A DNA stretch of 64,000 nt, from positions 2,873,494 to 2,937,493 of the forward strand of contig NZ_CP047935.1 of NCBI RefSeq assembly GCF_014279995.1. Direction: 5' to 3'. Position 1 is the stretch's first letter. The number at the start of each line of letters is the position of its first letter. The DNA is from Synechococcus sp. BIOS-E4-1. Lineage in GTDB: Bacteria > Cyanobacteriota > Cyanobacteriia > PCC-6307 > Cyanobiaceae. Shown one piece after another: positions 38,875 through 48,407 of this stretch. The notes beneath the pieces are model-generated. The model was given only the letters and a program-made list of their open reading frames with translations, was not told where the DNA came from and did not search any database. The translations under genes and the position numbers were made by a program.

Positions 38875-40495
38875 AGCTGAGCGTCGCAGAGCCGTCGCCC
38901 AGCTTCTGGTGATTCGCGCCAGCGGCCATGCCGAAGACCGGCAACGTCAGTACCCCCACTGGGAACATTCCAATGGTGAGCTGCAGAGGCTGCTGCAATC
39001 AGGCGTTGGCGGGGTGATCCTGCTGGGTGGCACAGCCACGGAGCTGCAGCAACGATGTCGAACACTCAGGAGCTGGAGCGACAGCGGAGAGCTGCTGCTC
39101 TGCGCCGACGTGGAGGAAGGCATTGGCCAGAGATTCCCAGGTGCCACCTGGTTGGCGCCACCGATGGCCGTGGGCCGGCTGCATCAAACCAACCCGGAGC
39201 ACGCTCTGAAACTGGCCGAGCGCTATGGCCGAACAACCGGGGATCAGGCACAACGATGCGGCCTCAACTGGGTGCTCGCGCCGGTCTGCGATGTGAACAG
39301 CAATCCGGACAACCCGGTGATCAATGTGAGGGCCTGGGGCGATCAGCCTGAGTCCGTAGCGGATCTGGTGACAGCATTTCAACGGGGCCTCAACGCCGCT
39401 GGCGTGCTGGGCTGCGCCAAGCATTTCCCTGGCCATGGCGACACGGATCAGGATTCCCACCTGGAGCTGCCTCTGATCAAGCACGGACGCAGCCGGCTCG
39501 ACCGCGTGGAACTGGTGCCGTTCCGGCGACTGATCGACTCAGGAATCGCCAGTGTGATGACAGCTCATGTGCTGATCCCGGCACTGGACGACTCGCAGCC
39601 GGCGACCTTGTCGCGAGCAGTGCTGACAGATCTACTGCGAACAGAACTTGGGTTCACTGGCCTCGTCGTTACCGATGCACTGGTGATGGAGGCCATCAGC
39701 AACAGGGCAGGGCCTGGAGAAGCCGCGGTTCAGGCCTTCGCAGCTGGAGCGGACCTGATCCTGATGCCCGCCGATGCCGATGCGGCGATTGATGCACTCT
39801 GCACGGCACTGGCCGACGGCAGGATCCCTGAATCCCGTCTGCACGATTCGCTGAAGAGACGAACAGAAGCCCTGCAAGGTTGTGAAAAGCCCTCCGCCAC
39901 CGCCATAGCCACTACGCCCGAAATCGAGCTCGAAACAGCAACGGACCGCCGGCTGTGCATGGAGCTCATCGAGAGCTCACTGGAGGTGCAGGGCCCCCAA
40001 CTTCCAACCCAGCCCGCACAGAACGGAGTGACCTTGATCCGGGTGGATGGGGTGCTCCCCTGCAGATTCCTGCGTGCTGATGCCGCTGCGATCAGCACAC
40101 CCGAACGCCATGGATACAAGGCTCTGATCTGCCATGACAGGGGCATTGAGCCCTGGAGCACTGACAAAGACCCCGCGGGGGCGCTTGACCTTGAACGTCT
40201 GGGGCCTGGCTCTGTCTTCCTGCAACTGTTTCTGCGCGGCAATCCATTCCGCGCCGGCCAGCAGCGCCATGAACCCTGGGCTGAAGCCATCGAGCAGTTG
40301 CTGCGTGTTCAGCGCCTTTGCGGTTTGGCGGTCTATGGCTGTCCTTACCGCTGGGACTCTCTGCGCAAGCTGATTCCGGACAGCATCGCTGCGGGCTACA
40401 GCCCTGGGCAGATGCCTGAAGCTCAGCAGCAGCTGTTGAATCGGATGTGGGGGTTCAGCAGCGAAGCGCACCAACGCCAGGACTTCACGGACTAG
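38867..40495 (+). CDS. Glycoside hydrolase family 3, beta-N-acetylhexosaminidase-like
   Basis: A 542-residue GH3 enzyme. The N-terminal TIM-barrel shows [19 protein letters not shown], and the signature [18 protein letters not shown] around residue 185, with [11 protein letters not shown] further on (catalytic Asp). This is the NagZ-like pattern that removes N-acetylglucosamine from peptidoglycan fragments. The C-terminal ~200 residues after [18 protein letters not shown] are an extension not seen in short NagZ proteins of 340 residues. The start ATG overlaps rbfA by eight bases. Confidence 0.9.
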   Translation: MTEAERRRAVAQLLVIRASGHAEDRQRQYPHWEHSNGELQRLLQSGVGGVILLGGTATELQQRCRTLRSWSDSGELLLCADVEEGIGQRFPGATWLAPPMAVGRLHQTNPEHALKLAERYGRTTGDQAQRCGLNWVLAPVCDVNSNPDNPVINVRAWGDQPESVADLVTAFQRGLNAAGVLGCAKHFPGHGDTDQDSHLELPLIKHGRSRLDRVELVPFRRLIDSGIASVMTAHVLIPALDDSQPATLSRAVLTDLLRTELGFTGLVVTDALVMEAISNRAGPGEAAVQAFAAGADLILMPADADAAIDALCTALADGRIPESRLHDSLKRRTEALQGCEKPSATAIATTPEIELETATDRRLCMELIESSLEVQGPQLPTQPAQNGVTLIRVDGVLPCRFLRADAAAISTPERHGYKALICHDRGIEPWSTDKDPAGALDLERLGPGSVFLQLFLRGNPFRAGQQRHEPWAEAIEQLLRVQRLCGLAVYGCPYRWDSLRKLIPDSIAAGYSPGQMPEAQQQLLNRMWGFSSEAHQRQDFTD

Positions 40496-40564
40496 ACCAA
40501 CAAAGCCTGTCGAAACCGCTCCATTGGAACCGCCTTAACCTCTGCGGCAGTGCTCCTCACCAAC

Positions 40565-41776
40565 ATGCTCAGCCTCTCGATGATCGTGCGCGATGAGGAA
40601 GCGCAGATCGAGGCCTGCATCCGCTCTGTCAAGGGCTTCGCGGATGAGATGGTTCTTCTCGATACCGGCTCAGTGGATGGCACCATCGCCCTCGCCGAAG
40701 CCTGCGGCGCTCAGGTGGAGCGGATGGACTGGCCCGGAGACTTTGCGCCGGCACGCAATGCAGCCCTGAAGCTCGTCAAGGGTGACTGGGTCCTGGTGCT
40801 CGATGCCGACGAACAGCTGCGCTCGGAAGCAATCCCGCAGCTCAAAGCCCTGATGGCCCAGCCGGATGTGCTGGTGATCAACCTGCTGCGCCACGAACTG
40901 GGAGCAACCATGGCTCCCTACTCCAATGTGAGCCGTCTGTTTCGCCGACATCCGCGCATCCGATGGAGCAAGCCTTATCACTCGATGATCGACGAGAGCG
41001 TTGATGCGCTGCTCAAGGAAGAGCCCGGCTGGCGGATTGCCAACTGCACCGAACCAGCCCTGCTGCATGAAGGGTATCGACCGGATCTGCTGGCTGGATC
41101 CGATAAGGCGGAAAGACTGCGTCAATCGATGGAGAGCTGGCTGAACGATCAGCCCAATGATCCCTATGCCTGCGCCAAGCTTGGTGCTCTGGAGGTCAGT
41201 GACGGCAACCGAGAACGTGGTCTCAGTCTTCTTCGCCACGGTCTAGAGCATTTGCCTGAAGGCGATGGCAGCAGTGCTGAACGCTATGAACTGCTGCTCA
41301 ATCTCGGAATCGCGCTGGCTTCAGAAGACAGCGAGGCTGCCGTGAAGTGCTATCGAGAGGCACTGCAGCAACCGCTGGAGACTCGTTTAAGCCTTGGTGC
41401 ACGTATGAACCTGGCGGCCTTGCTGATGCAGCGCAACGAACTGGAGGAAGCCGTTCAGCTCACCACAACCGCTTGTCAACGAGCACCCGAAGTGGCACTG
41501 GCCTGGTACAACCTGGGCTTGATGGAGCGCCGTCGTGGCGACCTGCTGGCGGCGATCAAGGCTTACGAGCGATCCCTGAGCGTGAATCCCTCCCACGCGG
41601 AAAGCCACCAGAACCTGGCAGTGGCCAGGCTGATAGGAGGGGATATCGATGGAGCGCGTGCAGGCTTCCGCCAGGCGATCGCGCTGCTGCGCTCACAGGA
41701 GCGGCAGGGAGAAGCCAGCGCCCTGCAGGCCCAGGTGCATGGACTGGTGAAGCTGGACGATGAGGCCAGCGCATGA
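40565..41776 (+). CDS. GT2 glycosyltransferase fused to TPR repeats
   Basis: A 403-residue protein with a family 2 glycosyltransferase domain at the N-terminus (LSLSMIVRDEEAQIEACIRSV; VLLDTGSVDGT; WVLVLDADEQL with the DxD nucleotide-sugar site). It is followed from about residue 195 by tetratricopeptide-like repeats (YNLGLMERRRGDLLAAIKAYERSLSVNPSHAESHQNLAVA). The acceptor is unknown. ATG 40565 gives the family start; the frame begins 15 bases earlier. The last four bases overlap hemD (ATGA). Confidence 0.88.
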   Translation: MLSLSMIVRDEEAQIEACIRSVKGFADEMVLLDTGSVDGTIALAEACGAQVERMDWPGDFAPARNAALKLVKGDWVLVLDADEQLRSEAIPQLKALMAQPDVLVINLLRHELGATMAPYSNVSRLFRRHPRIRWSKPYHSMIDESVDALLKEEPGWRIANCTEPALLHEGYRPDLLAGSDKAERLRQSMESWLNDQPNDPYACAKLGALEVSDGNRERGLSLLRHGLEHLPEGDGSSAERYELLLNLGIALASEDSEAAVKCYREALQQPLETRLSLGARMNLAALLMQRNELEEAVQLTTTACQRAPEVALAWYNLGLMERRRGDLLAAIKAYERSLSVNPSHAESHQNLAVARLIGGDIDGARAGFRQAIALLRSQERQGEASALQAQVHGLVKLDDEASA

Positions 41777-42582
41777 GCAGCGATCAACCCCTGCCGTTGC
41801 AGGGACACACGGTGGTGATCACCCGGGCCCGTGAACAGCAGAGCGAAGGCCGCAGGCTGCTGCAGTCACTTGGTGCCAGGGTTCTCGACCTGCCAGCTCT
41901 GGAAATCGGCCCCCCTGACAGCTGGGCTCCCCTCGACGATGCCCTCGCCGATCTGGAGAACTTTCACTGGTTGATTGTGTCCAGTGCCAACGGGGTGGAA
42001 GCGGTGGAGGAACGACTGCAGCTCAGAGGCAAGGGACTGATGCAACGGCCTGAAAGCCTCAAGATCGCAGCCGTGGGGCGGAAAACCGCTGAGCGGCTGG
42101 AAGAACTGGGGGCACCTGCTGATTTCGTGCCCCCCACATTCGTGGCCGACAGCCTGATCGACCACTTCCCTGTCTCTGGATGGGGGTTGAGAATCCTGTT
42201 GCCGCGGGTGCAGAGCGGCGGACGCACTCTTCTGGCAGAAGCCTTCGCAGAGGCGGGCTCACGGGTGGTGGAAGTGGCGGCTTACGAATCCCGCTGCCCA
42301 ACGTCGATTCCGCCAGACACCCTGAAAGCACTGGAGAATGGAGACGTTGATGTGATCAGCTTCAGCAGCGGCAAAACCGTGACCCACACCGTGCAGCTGC
42401 TGCAGAGCGCACTCGGGAATTCAGGCACTGAACAGCTGTTCAGTAAGCCTGCTGTGGTTTCAATCGGTCCACAGACCAGCAAACGCTGCAGGGAACTGCT
42501 CGGCAGAGTGGATCAGGAAGCCACGCCTCACGACCTGGAAGGACTGGTGGAAGCCTGCGTTCAGGCAATACAGCGGAGCTGA
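41773..42582 (+). CDS. hemD: Uroporphyrinogen-III synthase
   Basis: HemD closes the tetrapyrrole ring to uroporphyrinogen III, needed for heme and chlorophyll. It is 269 residues, with VVITRAREQQSEGRRLLQSLGARVLDLPALEI at the N-terminus, WLIVSSANGVEAVEE, and the conserved DVISFSSGKTVTHTVQLL near the C-terminus. The family is poorly conserved but the segment order and length fit. It overlaps the upstream gene and converges on the lipoprotein gene with 22 bases in common. Confidence 0.88.
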   Translation: MSSDQPLPLQGHTVVITRAREQQSEGRRLLQSLGARVLDLPALEIGPPDSWAPLDDALADLENFHWLIVSSANGVEAVEERLQLRGKGLMQRPESLKIAAVGRKTAERLEELGAPADFVPPTFVADSLIDHFPVSGWGLRILLPRVQSGGRTLLAEAFAEAGSRVVEVAAYESRCPTSIPPDTLKALENGDVDVISFSSGKTVTHTVQLLQSALGNSGTEQLFSKPAVVSIGPQTSKRCRELLGRVDQEATPHDLEGLVEACVQAIQRS

Positions 42583-43094
42583 GACTCTCCAGAGATTGAA
42601 AGTCTCAGACAGCCCAGTCCCAAATCAATGCTCTGCACAGTCCAGCCCATCGGCAGCGGAGCATCCGGATTATCCGGGCAACGGCCACGCTGACCGACGC
42701 AGACCGTTCCAAAGACTTCGGGGCCTCTGACCAGCGCCCGAAGTTCAGATCCGACAGCCATAACACCCATGACCTCGAAAGCGGGCGTGGCTGAGGCGTC
42801 AGGATCCGTCTCAGAGGTGACGGACGAGGAGGCGCCGACAATTGGTGCGAAAGGGTCCTCTCGCCCCTCCGGCACCGATGACAAGACCTGTTCACGAGTG
42901 GGCAGGGGGGTCAGTCCAGTCGCAGCTGTGGACGGTTGGGGCGGAGACAACTCAGCAACGGGCGCATCAGGCGAGATCGCAGCGGCTGATGACTGGGTGT
43001 TCTCTGGCTTTCCACATCCGCTGAGGCCTGCCAAAGCGAACGCCAGAAGCCAAGCTGCACAGGAAACTGGGGATGGACTGTGAGGAGTAGTCAC
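42561..43094 (-). CDS. Putative lipoprotein, hypothetical
   Basis: A 177-residue protein with a signal peptide ending in a lipobox (LAGLSGC), so the mature N-terminus is likely a lipid-modified Cys. A Pro/Ser/Ala-rich linker follows. The last ~90 residues form a compact domain with REDPFAPIV, FEVMGVMAVGSELRALVRGPEVFGTVCVGQRGRCPD. This resembles domains that bind partner proteins, but no family is recognised. GTG 43094 directly follows the stop of the SRPBCC gene and gives a good signal peptide; the frame extends upstream to 43145. Confidence 0.65.
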   Translation of the reverse strand: MTTPHSPSPVSCAAWLLAFALAGLSGCGKPENTQSSAAAISPDAPVAELSPPQPSTAATGLTPLPTREQVLSSVPEGREDPFAPIVGASSSVTSETDPDASATPAFEVMGVMAVGSELRALVRGPEVFGTVCVGQRGRCPDNPDAPLPMGWTVQSIDLGLGCLRLSISGESQLRCIA

Positions 43095-43095
43095 C

Positions 43096-43557
43096 TCAGG
43101 TCTGAGCTGCGTATCCGCTTTCCACCAGGTCTCGGAATCGGTCAAGGTTCGCCTGAAGTTCCTTCGTCACGATTCCACCGAGGATGCTGGGTTCCATCAA
43201 GGGAGCAAGGACACCTGGGAGTTCGTAGGTGACGCTGAGTTTCACAGCCGTGAGCTGGGGCTGTTCGGCGTAGAAGCGCACTCCACCTTTGGTGGGCAAA
43301 CCTCCAACCGATTCCCAGTGGAGTTGCTGGGCCTCAACCCTCTGGGTAATGCGGGCCTTCCAATGAAAACGGAAACCCTGAGCTGCCAGTGTCCAGTCGG
43401 TGAGGTCTGGATCGTCGAGGGTTTTCACGGATTCGATCCAGCGCATCCACTTGGGCATTGCCTCCAGATCACTCCAGACATCCCAGACCCGATCAACGGG
43501 AGCCTTGACTTCTGTGGTTACGGAATGTTCGAGCCAGCGTCCCATCGGTTCAGGCAA
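43096..43557 (-). CDS. SRPBCC/START-like lipid-binding protein
   Basis: A 153-residue SRPBCC (polyketide cyclase/START-like) protein with [30 protein letters not shown] at the N-terminus and [34 protein letters not shown] at the C-terminus. This fold binds hydrophobic ligands. It overlaps the upstream carotenoid gene crtQ by eight bases on the same strand, so a role with carotenoid or quinone lipids is plausible but not shown. Confidence 0.82.
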   Translation of the reverse strand: MPEPMGRWLEHSVTTEVKAPVDRVWDVWSDLEAMPKWMRWIESVKTLDDPDLTDWTLAAQGFRFHWKARITQRVEAQQLHWESVGGLPTKGGVRFYAEQPQLTAVKLSVTYELPGVLAPLMEPSILGGIVTKELQANLDRFRDLVESGYAAQT

Positions 43558-45022
43558 CTGCGGTGTTCACGGCAAGTCGAGCCGGTTGCCCCAGGATGGC
43601 GGCAGCGGCGAGGTGTCCGCTCATGGTGGCTCCTTCCATCGAGTCGATGTAATCCTGACGGGTGTAGCTCCCAGCAAGGTAGAAATTGCTGATCGGAGTG
43701 CTCTGGTCAGGTCGATAAGGCTCCATACCAGGCGCTTCTCTGTAAAGGGACTGCGCCAGCTTCACCACATTGCTCCAGGTGAGTGTGAGGTTTGCGGCGG
43801 ATGGGAACAGCGCTCGAACCTGGCGATCGGTGTGCTCAACGATGTCTTTAACAGACTTCCGCATCCAGGGATCGCCAGGTGTCAGCACACACTGCAGCAG
43901 GGAACCCTCACCGTGCTTGCGGTAATCCTCCGGGCTGGCCAGGGCGAGATCGGCAAAACAGCTGAAGTCGGCATCGGCCGTATAAAGCAGGTTGTTGAGA
44001 CCAGCGGGGTGACTTAAGTCGCGACGACTCTCACCATTGCTATCACCGAGTTCCGTCACCCAACCGTCGTAGCGAAGCTGAACCGTGGCCACCGGAACCG
44101 CCTCGAGATGGTGAATGGCCTCAAATTGTGGAAAACGACGCCATTCGCCTGGGAGCAGGCGCTGGATACCGGGCACATCACAAGCGGCAAGATAGGCATC
44201 GGCAACTACATGCTTTTCCCCATCAGGGGTACTCAGCTTCAGGCCAGTCACTTCGGGGTGATCCCCGTCACTGAACTCGACCTGCTTCACCGGATGGCGT
44301 AGGTGCAGCTTGCCTCCACGCTGCTGGATGTAATCGAGGATGGGACCGGTCAGCCAACGATGGGGTGAACCCTTGAGCAGGTTGAGTTTGGAGGCTTCGG
44401 TTTTGGCCGCGAACATCATGAAGATGGTCAACATGCATCGGGCGGAAATCGTTTCGCAGTCGATGAACCCAAGCGCGTAGGCGATCGGGTTCCACATCCT
44501 GCGGATGCTCTCCGGACTGCCGCCATGCCCCACGAACCAGTCCTTGAAGCTGACCGAATCCAGAGCTCGGATCGTGCGCATCGCGCCTTCGTAATCCACC
44601 AGGCCTCTGACAATCGGACTTGTTCCGAGAGCAAGAGCGTTGCGCAGTTTGTCAATCCAACCCAGCTGGGGAGTGGTGAAGAACGCTTTGAGACCGTTGA
44701 AAGGCGCACCTACAGGGAATCGGAAATCCAGTTCCCGCAGGTCACCACCCTGGTTCACAAACAGATGGGTGTGGTCTTTGGGCAGCAGATTGTCGAAAGC
44801 GCCCACCTTGTGCATCAGTGCGAACAGGTTCGCGTAATTGAAGAAGAAGACATGCAATCCCATTTCGATGTGGTTGCCATCCGGATCCACCCAGCTGCCC
44901 ACCTTTCCGCCCATGAAAGGACGAGCCTCGTAGAGATTCACCTCATGGCCTGCATCCACCAGATCCACAGCAGCGGAGAGGCCAGCCAGCCCAGAACCCA
45001 CAATCGCGACCCGCACCGTCAT
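43550..45022 (-). CDS. crtQ: Zeta-carotene desaturase
   Basis: A 490-residue FAD enzyme that converts zeta-carotene to lycopene in the plant-type carotenoid pathway. FAD-binding [29 protein letters not shown] is at the N-terminus. [33 protein letters not shown] is a family stretch, and the C-terminal [23 protein letters not shown] is the FAD-contacting segment. It belongs to the phytoene desaturase/zeta-carotene desaturase class; length and context support zeta-carotene desaturase. It is followed by an SRPBCC protein, whose start it overlaps. Confidence 0.93.
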   Translation of the reverse strand: MTVRVAIVGSGLAGLSAAVDLVDAGHEVNLYEARPFMGGKVGSWVDPDGNHIEMGLHVFFFNYANLFALMHKVGAFDNLLPKDHTHLFVNQGGDLRELDFRFPVGAPFNGLKAFFTTPQLGWIDKLRNALALGTSPIVRGLVDYEGAMRTIRALDSVSFKDWFVGHGGSPESIRRMWNPIAYALGFIDCETISARCMLTIFMMFAAKTEASKLNLLKGSPHRWLTGPILDYIQQRGGKLHLRHPVKQVEFSDGDHPEVTGLKLSTPDGEKHVVADAYLAACDVPGIQRLLPGEWRRFPQFEAIHHLEAVPVATVQLRYDGWVTELGDSNGESRRDLSHPAGLNNLLYTADADFSCFADLALASPEDYRKHGEGSLLQCVLTPGDPWMRKSVKDIVEHTDRQVRALFPSAANLTLTWSNVVKLAQSLYREAPGMEPYRPDQSTPISNFYLAGSYTRQDYIDSMEGATMSGHLAAAAILGQPARLAVNTAVA

Positions 45023-45127
45023 GAGTGCAACTGCGAGGACTCTATGAATTGATCAGGCTGAACTGCTTTAGGCAGAACAAGCAAGGGCTTCATAAAGTGA
45101 AGAAAGGTCCTCGTGCCACTGCCTCCA

Positions 45128-45538
45128 ATGTCCAGCAGCGAAATCACAGCTGAGACCACAACCTCCAGTGAGTCTCACACCGCCAGAGACGGCAAGGGCA
45201 TCCTGATTACAGGGCCTGCCATGCAGCAGCTGGCCAGACTTTGCACCGACCAAGGAAGCCAACAGGTTCTGAGGGTGGGCGTGCGCTCGGGAGGCTGCAG
45301 CGGCATGAGTTACACGATGGATTTCGTGCCTGCATCAGACATTCAAAAAGATGATGAGCGCTATCAGTACGAAGCACCTGATGGCGCCTGCTTTGAAGTG
45401 ATCTGTGATCCCAAAAGCCTGCTTTACATCTACGGCATGCAATTGGACTTCAGCACAGCGCTGATTGGCGGCGGCTTCAATTTCACCAACCCCAACGCCA
45501 CCCAGACCTGCGGCTGCGGAAGCTCCTTCGCCGTTTGA
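45128..45538 (+). CDS. A-type Fe-S carrier protein (IscA/SufA family)
   Basis: A 136-residue protein with the A-type carrier motif Cys57, Cys128 and Cys130 (GGCSGMSY and CGCGSSF). The N-terminal ~20 residues are Ser/Thr-rich and variable. A-type proteins carry or bind iron-sulfur clusters. ATG 45128 is preferred to an upstream GTG at 45113. It is divergent from crtQ with a 105-bp gap. Confidence 0.9.
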   Translation: MSSSEITAETTTSSESHTARDGKGILITGPAMQQLARLCTDQGSQQVLRVGVRSGGCSGMSYTMDFVPASDIQKDDERYQYEAPDGACFEVICDPKSLLYIYGMQLDFSTALIGGGFNFTNPNATQTCGCGSSFAV

Positions 45539-45601
45539 TCGATCCGTGAGCATCTGGCTGCTGTGGGAATCTGAAGACATTGCCCGACAGATCAGCACTC
45601 C

Positions 45602-46021
45602 ATGGAGTCCAGCCAGGAAAGTCTCTTCCAGCAGGCGATGAACCGTTACCAGCAAGGAGCTCCGGCTCAGGAGTTACTCGCTGATTTTGAGACCATCACC
45701 TCAGCTGCCCCTCGACAGTCAGCAGGCTGGACGTGTCTGGCGTGGCTTCAGTTGCTGAGCAATCAGTCCGAAGAGGCACTGCGGTCTGCGCGGATGGCGG
45801 TGAAGCTCAACAATCAGGATCCTCAGGCCCGGATCAATTTGTGTCTGGCGATGCTGGAAACCAAAGCCAAAGGCGTGAGAGATCAGATTGAAGTGGTTCA
45901 GCAGGTGATGGCTCTTGCACCTGAAGTGGGGGCTGAACTGAAGGAATCCATCGAAGACGGTCTCAAACGCCGACCGGACTGGCCGGCGCTGCTCAAGGTG
46001 AAGGCCTGGCTGGAGCTCTGA
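45602..46021 (+). CDS. TPR-like helical protein, hypothetical
   Basis: A 139-residue helical protein with tetratricopeptide-like spacing (ELLADFETITSAAPRQSAGWTCLAWLQLLSNQSEEALRSARMAVKLNNQDPQARINLCLAML). No signal peptide. It lies directly before the LpxB-related gene, whose start follows its stop by one base, so they are likely coupled. Exact partner or function unknown. Confidence 0.8.
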   Translation: MESSQESLFQQAMNRYQQGAPAQELLADFETITSAAPRQSAGWTCLAWLQLLSNQSEEALRSARMAVKLNNQDPQARINLCLAMLETKAKGVRDQIEVVQQVMALAPEVGAELKESIEDGLKRRPDWPALLKVKAWLEL

Positions 46022-46022
46022 A

Positions 46023-47228
46023 GTGGGCCGACTGCTGCTGCTCAGCAACGGCCATGGAGAAGATCTTTCCGGTGCTCTGCTGGGACAGGCACTCCAGTCC
46101 GAAGGCCATGCAGTGGACGCTCTTCCCCTGGTTGGCAAGGGACAGCCCTATCGGGACGCTGGCATCGCACTGATCGGAGGCACTCAAGAATTCAGCACGG
46201 GTGGCCTTGGTTACACCAGCTTGCGTGGTCGTCTGACCGAGCTGTTGCAGGGACAGGTGGTCTATCTGCTGCGCCGCCTGCTGAGGTTGCTGCGCATCGC
46301 CCACCGTTACGACCAGGTGGTGGTGATTGGAGATGTGATTCCGGTGATGGCTGCCTGGCTCTGCAGACGGCCTGTGGCCACCTACCTGGTGGCGTACTCG
46401 AGTCACTATGAGGGAAGGTTGCGGCTGCCCTGGCCATGCGCTGAGTGCTTGCGCAGCCCTCGCGTTCAGGCCGTATTCAGCCGGGACCAGCTCAGTGCGG
46501 ACGATCTGAGTGAACAGTTGCGCAAGCCAGTCACGTTTCTGGGCAATCCGTTCATGGATCCGATCCTGAGAGACGATCGACGCCTACCTGAAGCACGCCG
46601 CCGACTGGGATTGCTGCCGGGGAGCAGACGGCCTGAGCTGGAGCAGAACCTGGTCCTTTTGCTGGGAGTGGTTGAACATCTGCCGGCAGCATTGCTGAGC
46701 AGTGGTGAGCTGCAGCTTGAGCTGGCACTGGTGTCCTCCCTGTCCGACGCTTCACTGTCAGAGCTGGTTGCACCGATCGGCTGGAGCCTCAAAACCGCCG
46801 ACAGCGGGACGTCAACTCTGCTGCGACGAGATGCTCATCAGGTGCGGATCCGCCGGGGAGGGTTTGGAGCAGTTCTGCACAGCTCCGATCTTCTGCTGTG
46901 TATGGCGGGAACAGCAGCCGAACAAGCCGTGGGTCTGGCCAGACCGGTCCTGCAGCTGGTGGGTGAAGGGCCTCAGTTCACAGCAGGATTCGCGGAGGCT
47001 CAGCGCCGTTTGCTGGGGCCGACGGTGTTCTGTGTGGATGGCGAGGCGGGTACAGCAACGACCCTCCAACGCACTGCGGCGTTAGCCCTCGAACTTCTGG
47101 AGCGCAGCCACCTTGATCAGCAGCTGCAGCGCCTCTGCCAGGACGTCGCGCTGAACCGCCTCGGCGAGGCCGGCGGCGGGGCCAGGATGGCGGCATCGAT
47201 CTCGCAACTGCTGCGGGCGTCCGAATGA
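46023..47228 (+). CDS. LpxB-related glycosyltransferase-like protein
   Basis: A 401-residue protein similar to the lipid-A-disaccharide synthase-related cyanobacterial family (TIGR03492 type). It starts with LLLLSNGHGEDLSGALLGQAL and has VVIGDVIPVMAAWLCRRPVATYLVAYSSHYEG, VTFLGNPFMDP and a C-terminal DLLLCMAGTAAEQAVGLARPVLQLVGEGPQ. The fold is GT-B like, and the true LpxB substrate is not expected, since the family differs from E. coli LpxB. GTG start. Confidence 0.85.
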   Translation: MGRLLLLSNGHGEDLSGALLGQALQSEGHAVDALPLVGKGQPYRDAGIALIGGTQEFSTGGLGYTSLRGRLTELLQGQVVYLLRRLLRLLRIAHRYDQVVVIGDVIPVMAAWLCRRPVATYLVAYSSHYEGRLRLPWPCAECLRSPRVQAVFSRDQLSADDLSEQLRKPVTFLGNPFMDPILRDDRRLPEARRRLGLLPGSRRPELEQNLVLLLGVVEHLPAALLSSGELQLELALVSSLSDASLSELVAPIGWSLKTADSGTSTLLRRDAHQVRIRRGGFGAVLHSSDLLLCMAGTAAEQAVGLARPVLQLVGEGPQFTAGFAEAQRRLLGPTVFCVDGEAGTATTLQRTAALALELLERSHLDQQLQRLCQDVALNRLGEAGGGARMAASISQLLRASE

Positions 47229-47500
47229 GCAAACCGAACAACGAACCCATCTGGAAGCGCTGGCTGGACCGCGTCCTTGTTCTGAATGTCTTCCTGGTCA
47301 TCGCCGGCGCCGGTTGGTTCGCCATCGCGGTTATCGGCAGCAGTCAGGGTTTGGAAGCGCCGATGCGAGTGTTCATGCGCCTGTGGGAACCTCTGTTCAC
47401 ACCCGCCATCGGCCTGCTCATGGGCGCAGCTCTGCTCAGCGGTTGCTTGAGCTGGTGGCAACGTCGAGTGCAACGGGCAGGGTCGGACAGCGGAAGTTGA
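47225..47500 (+). CDS. Small two-helix membrane protein, hypothetical
   Basis: A 91-residue protein with two hydrophobic segments (VLVLNVFLVIAGAGWFAIAVIG and PLFTPAIGLLMGAALLSGCLSWW) and a polar tail. It overlaps the LpxB-related gene by four bases (ATGA), indicating a shared transcript. The last 65 bases overlap the epimerase-like gene on the other strand. Confidence 0.7.
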   Translation: MSKPNNEPIWKRWLDRVLVLNVFLVIAGAGWFAIAVIGSSQGLEAPMRVFMRLWEPLFTPAIGLLMGAALLSGCLSWWQRRVQRAGSDSGS

Positions 47501-48380
47501 ATCCCAGTTGTTCGAGTCGACTCGAACTCACGAACTGACCCTCCAGAACAACCTTGGAGCCATCACCCAGCAGCAGCTGCAGCATGGGACCTGGCACCGG
47601 CAGAAGACTCGGTCTGCCCAGACAACGGCCAAGACTTCCAGCGAAGACAGCCATGGTCACAGGGTCGGGAGCCACGGCGTTGATCACTCCAGACCAGGAG
47701 TTTTGTTCCAGAGAACTCTGAATGATCCGGCATAAATCGCCTCGTTCTATCCAGCTCATCCATTGCTGACCAGAGCCGATCGGGCCACCGAAGCCTGCGC
47801 GGAAAACGGGCAGCATTTTGGCAAGAGCCCCACCATCTGCTGACAAAACGATGCCGATTCGCAGCACCACAAGCCGAGTTGCTTCTGGCTTTTCGGCAGC
47901 AGACTGCTCCCACTTCTGACAAAGACGCGCAAGAAAATCCTGACCGGTCGGGCTGCTCTCCTCAAAGCGGCCATCAAGACTGGTGCCGAAATAGCCAACA
48001 GCAGAGGCATTCACCAGCACCGATGGAGGCTTGGCCAGCGTGGCCAGGGCAGTCACCAGGTGACGCGTTGTGCCCAGACGACTGGATTCCAACGTCTCTA
48101 AATGCTGGACAGTCCAGCGCTGCTCTGCGATCGGTTCACCGGCGAGATTCACAACACCGTCACTGGCGGTGAGCGCATCATGCAGAGGTGTGGACACTGC
48201 CCAGCTGGACGCCGCAGCTGGATCCACCTGAATCCATTGAAGATCTCCTGCAACGTCAGCCGGGAAGGCAGCCGGCGAGGCACGGCGACTGACGATGGTG
48301 AGTTGATGACCGGCGGCATGCAGAACGGGAATCAGACCACGGCCGACCAAGCCCGTGCATCCGATCAGCAGAAGGCGCAT
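47436..48380 (-). CDS. TIGR01777 family NAD-dependent epimerase-like protein
   Basis: A 314-residue short-chain-like protein with the Rossmann GCTGLVGRGL at the N-terminus, DGVVNLAGEPIAEQRW, SVLVNASAVGYFGTSLDGRFEES and WMSWIERGDLCRII later. This is the TIGR01777 family (YfcH-like), of uncertain substrate; a role in cell division or nucleotide-sugar chemistry has been proposed. ATG start, separated from the antiporter gene upstream by 27 bp on the same strand. Confidence 0.88.
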   Translation of the reverse strand: MRLLLIGCTGLVGRGLIPVLHAAGHQLTIVSRRASPAAFPADVAGDLQWIQVDPAAASSWAVSTPLHDALTASDGVVNLAGEPIAEQRWTVQHLETLESSRLGTTRHLVTALATLAKPPSVLVNASAVGYFGTSLDGRFEESSPTGQDFLARLCQKWEQSAAEKPEATRLVVLRIGIVLSADGGALAKMLPVFRAGFGGPIGSGQQWMSWIERGDLCRIIQSSLEQNSWSGVINAVAPDPVTMAVFAGSLGRCLGRPSLLPVPGPMLQLLLGDGSKVVLEGQFVSSSRLEQLGFNFRCPTLPVALDVATSSSNR

Positions 48381-48407
48381 GGCAATGGCGACGTCAAGTT
48401 GTCGAGG

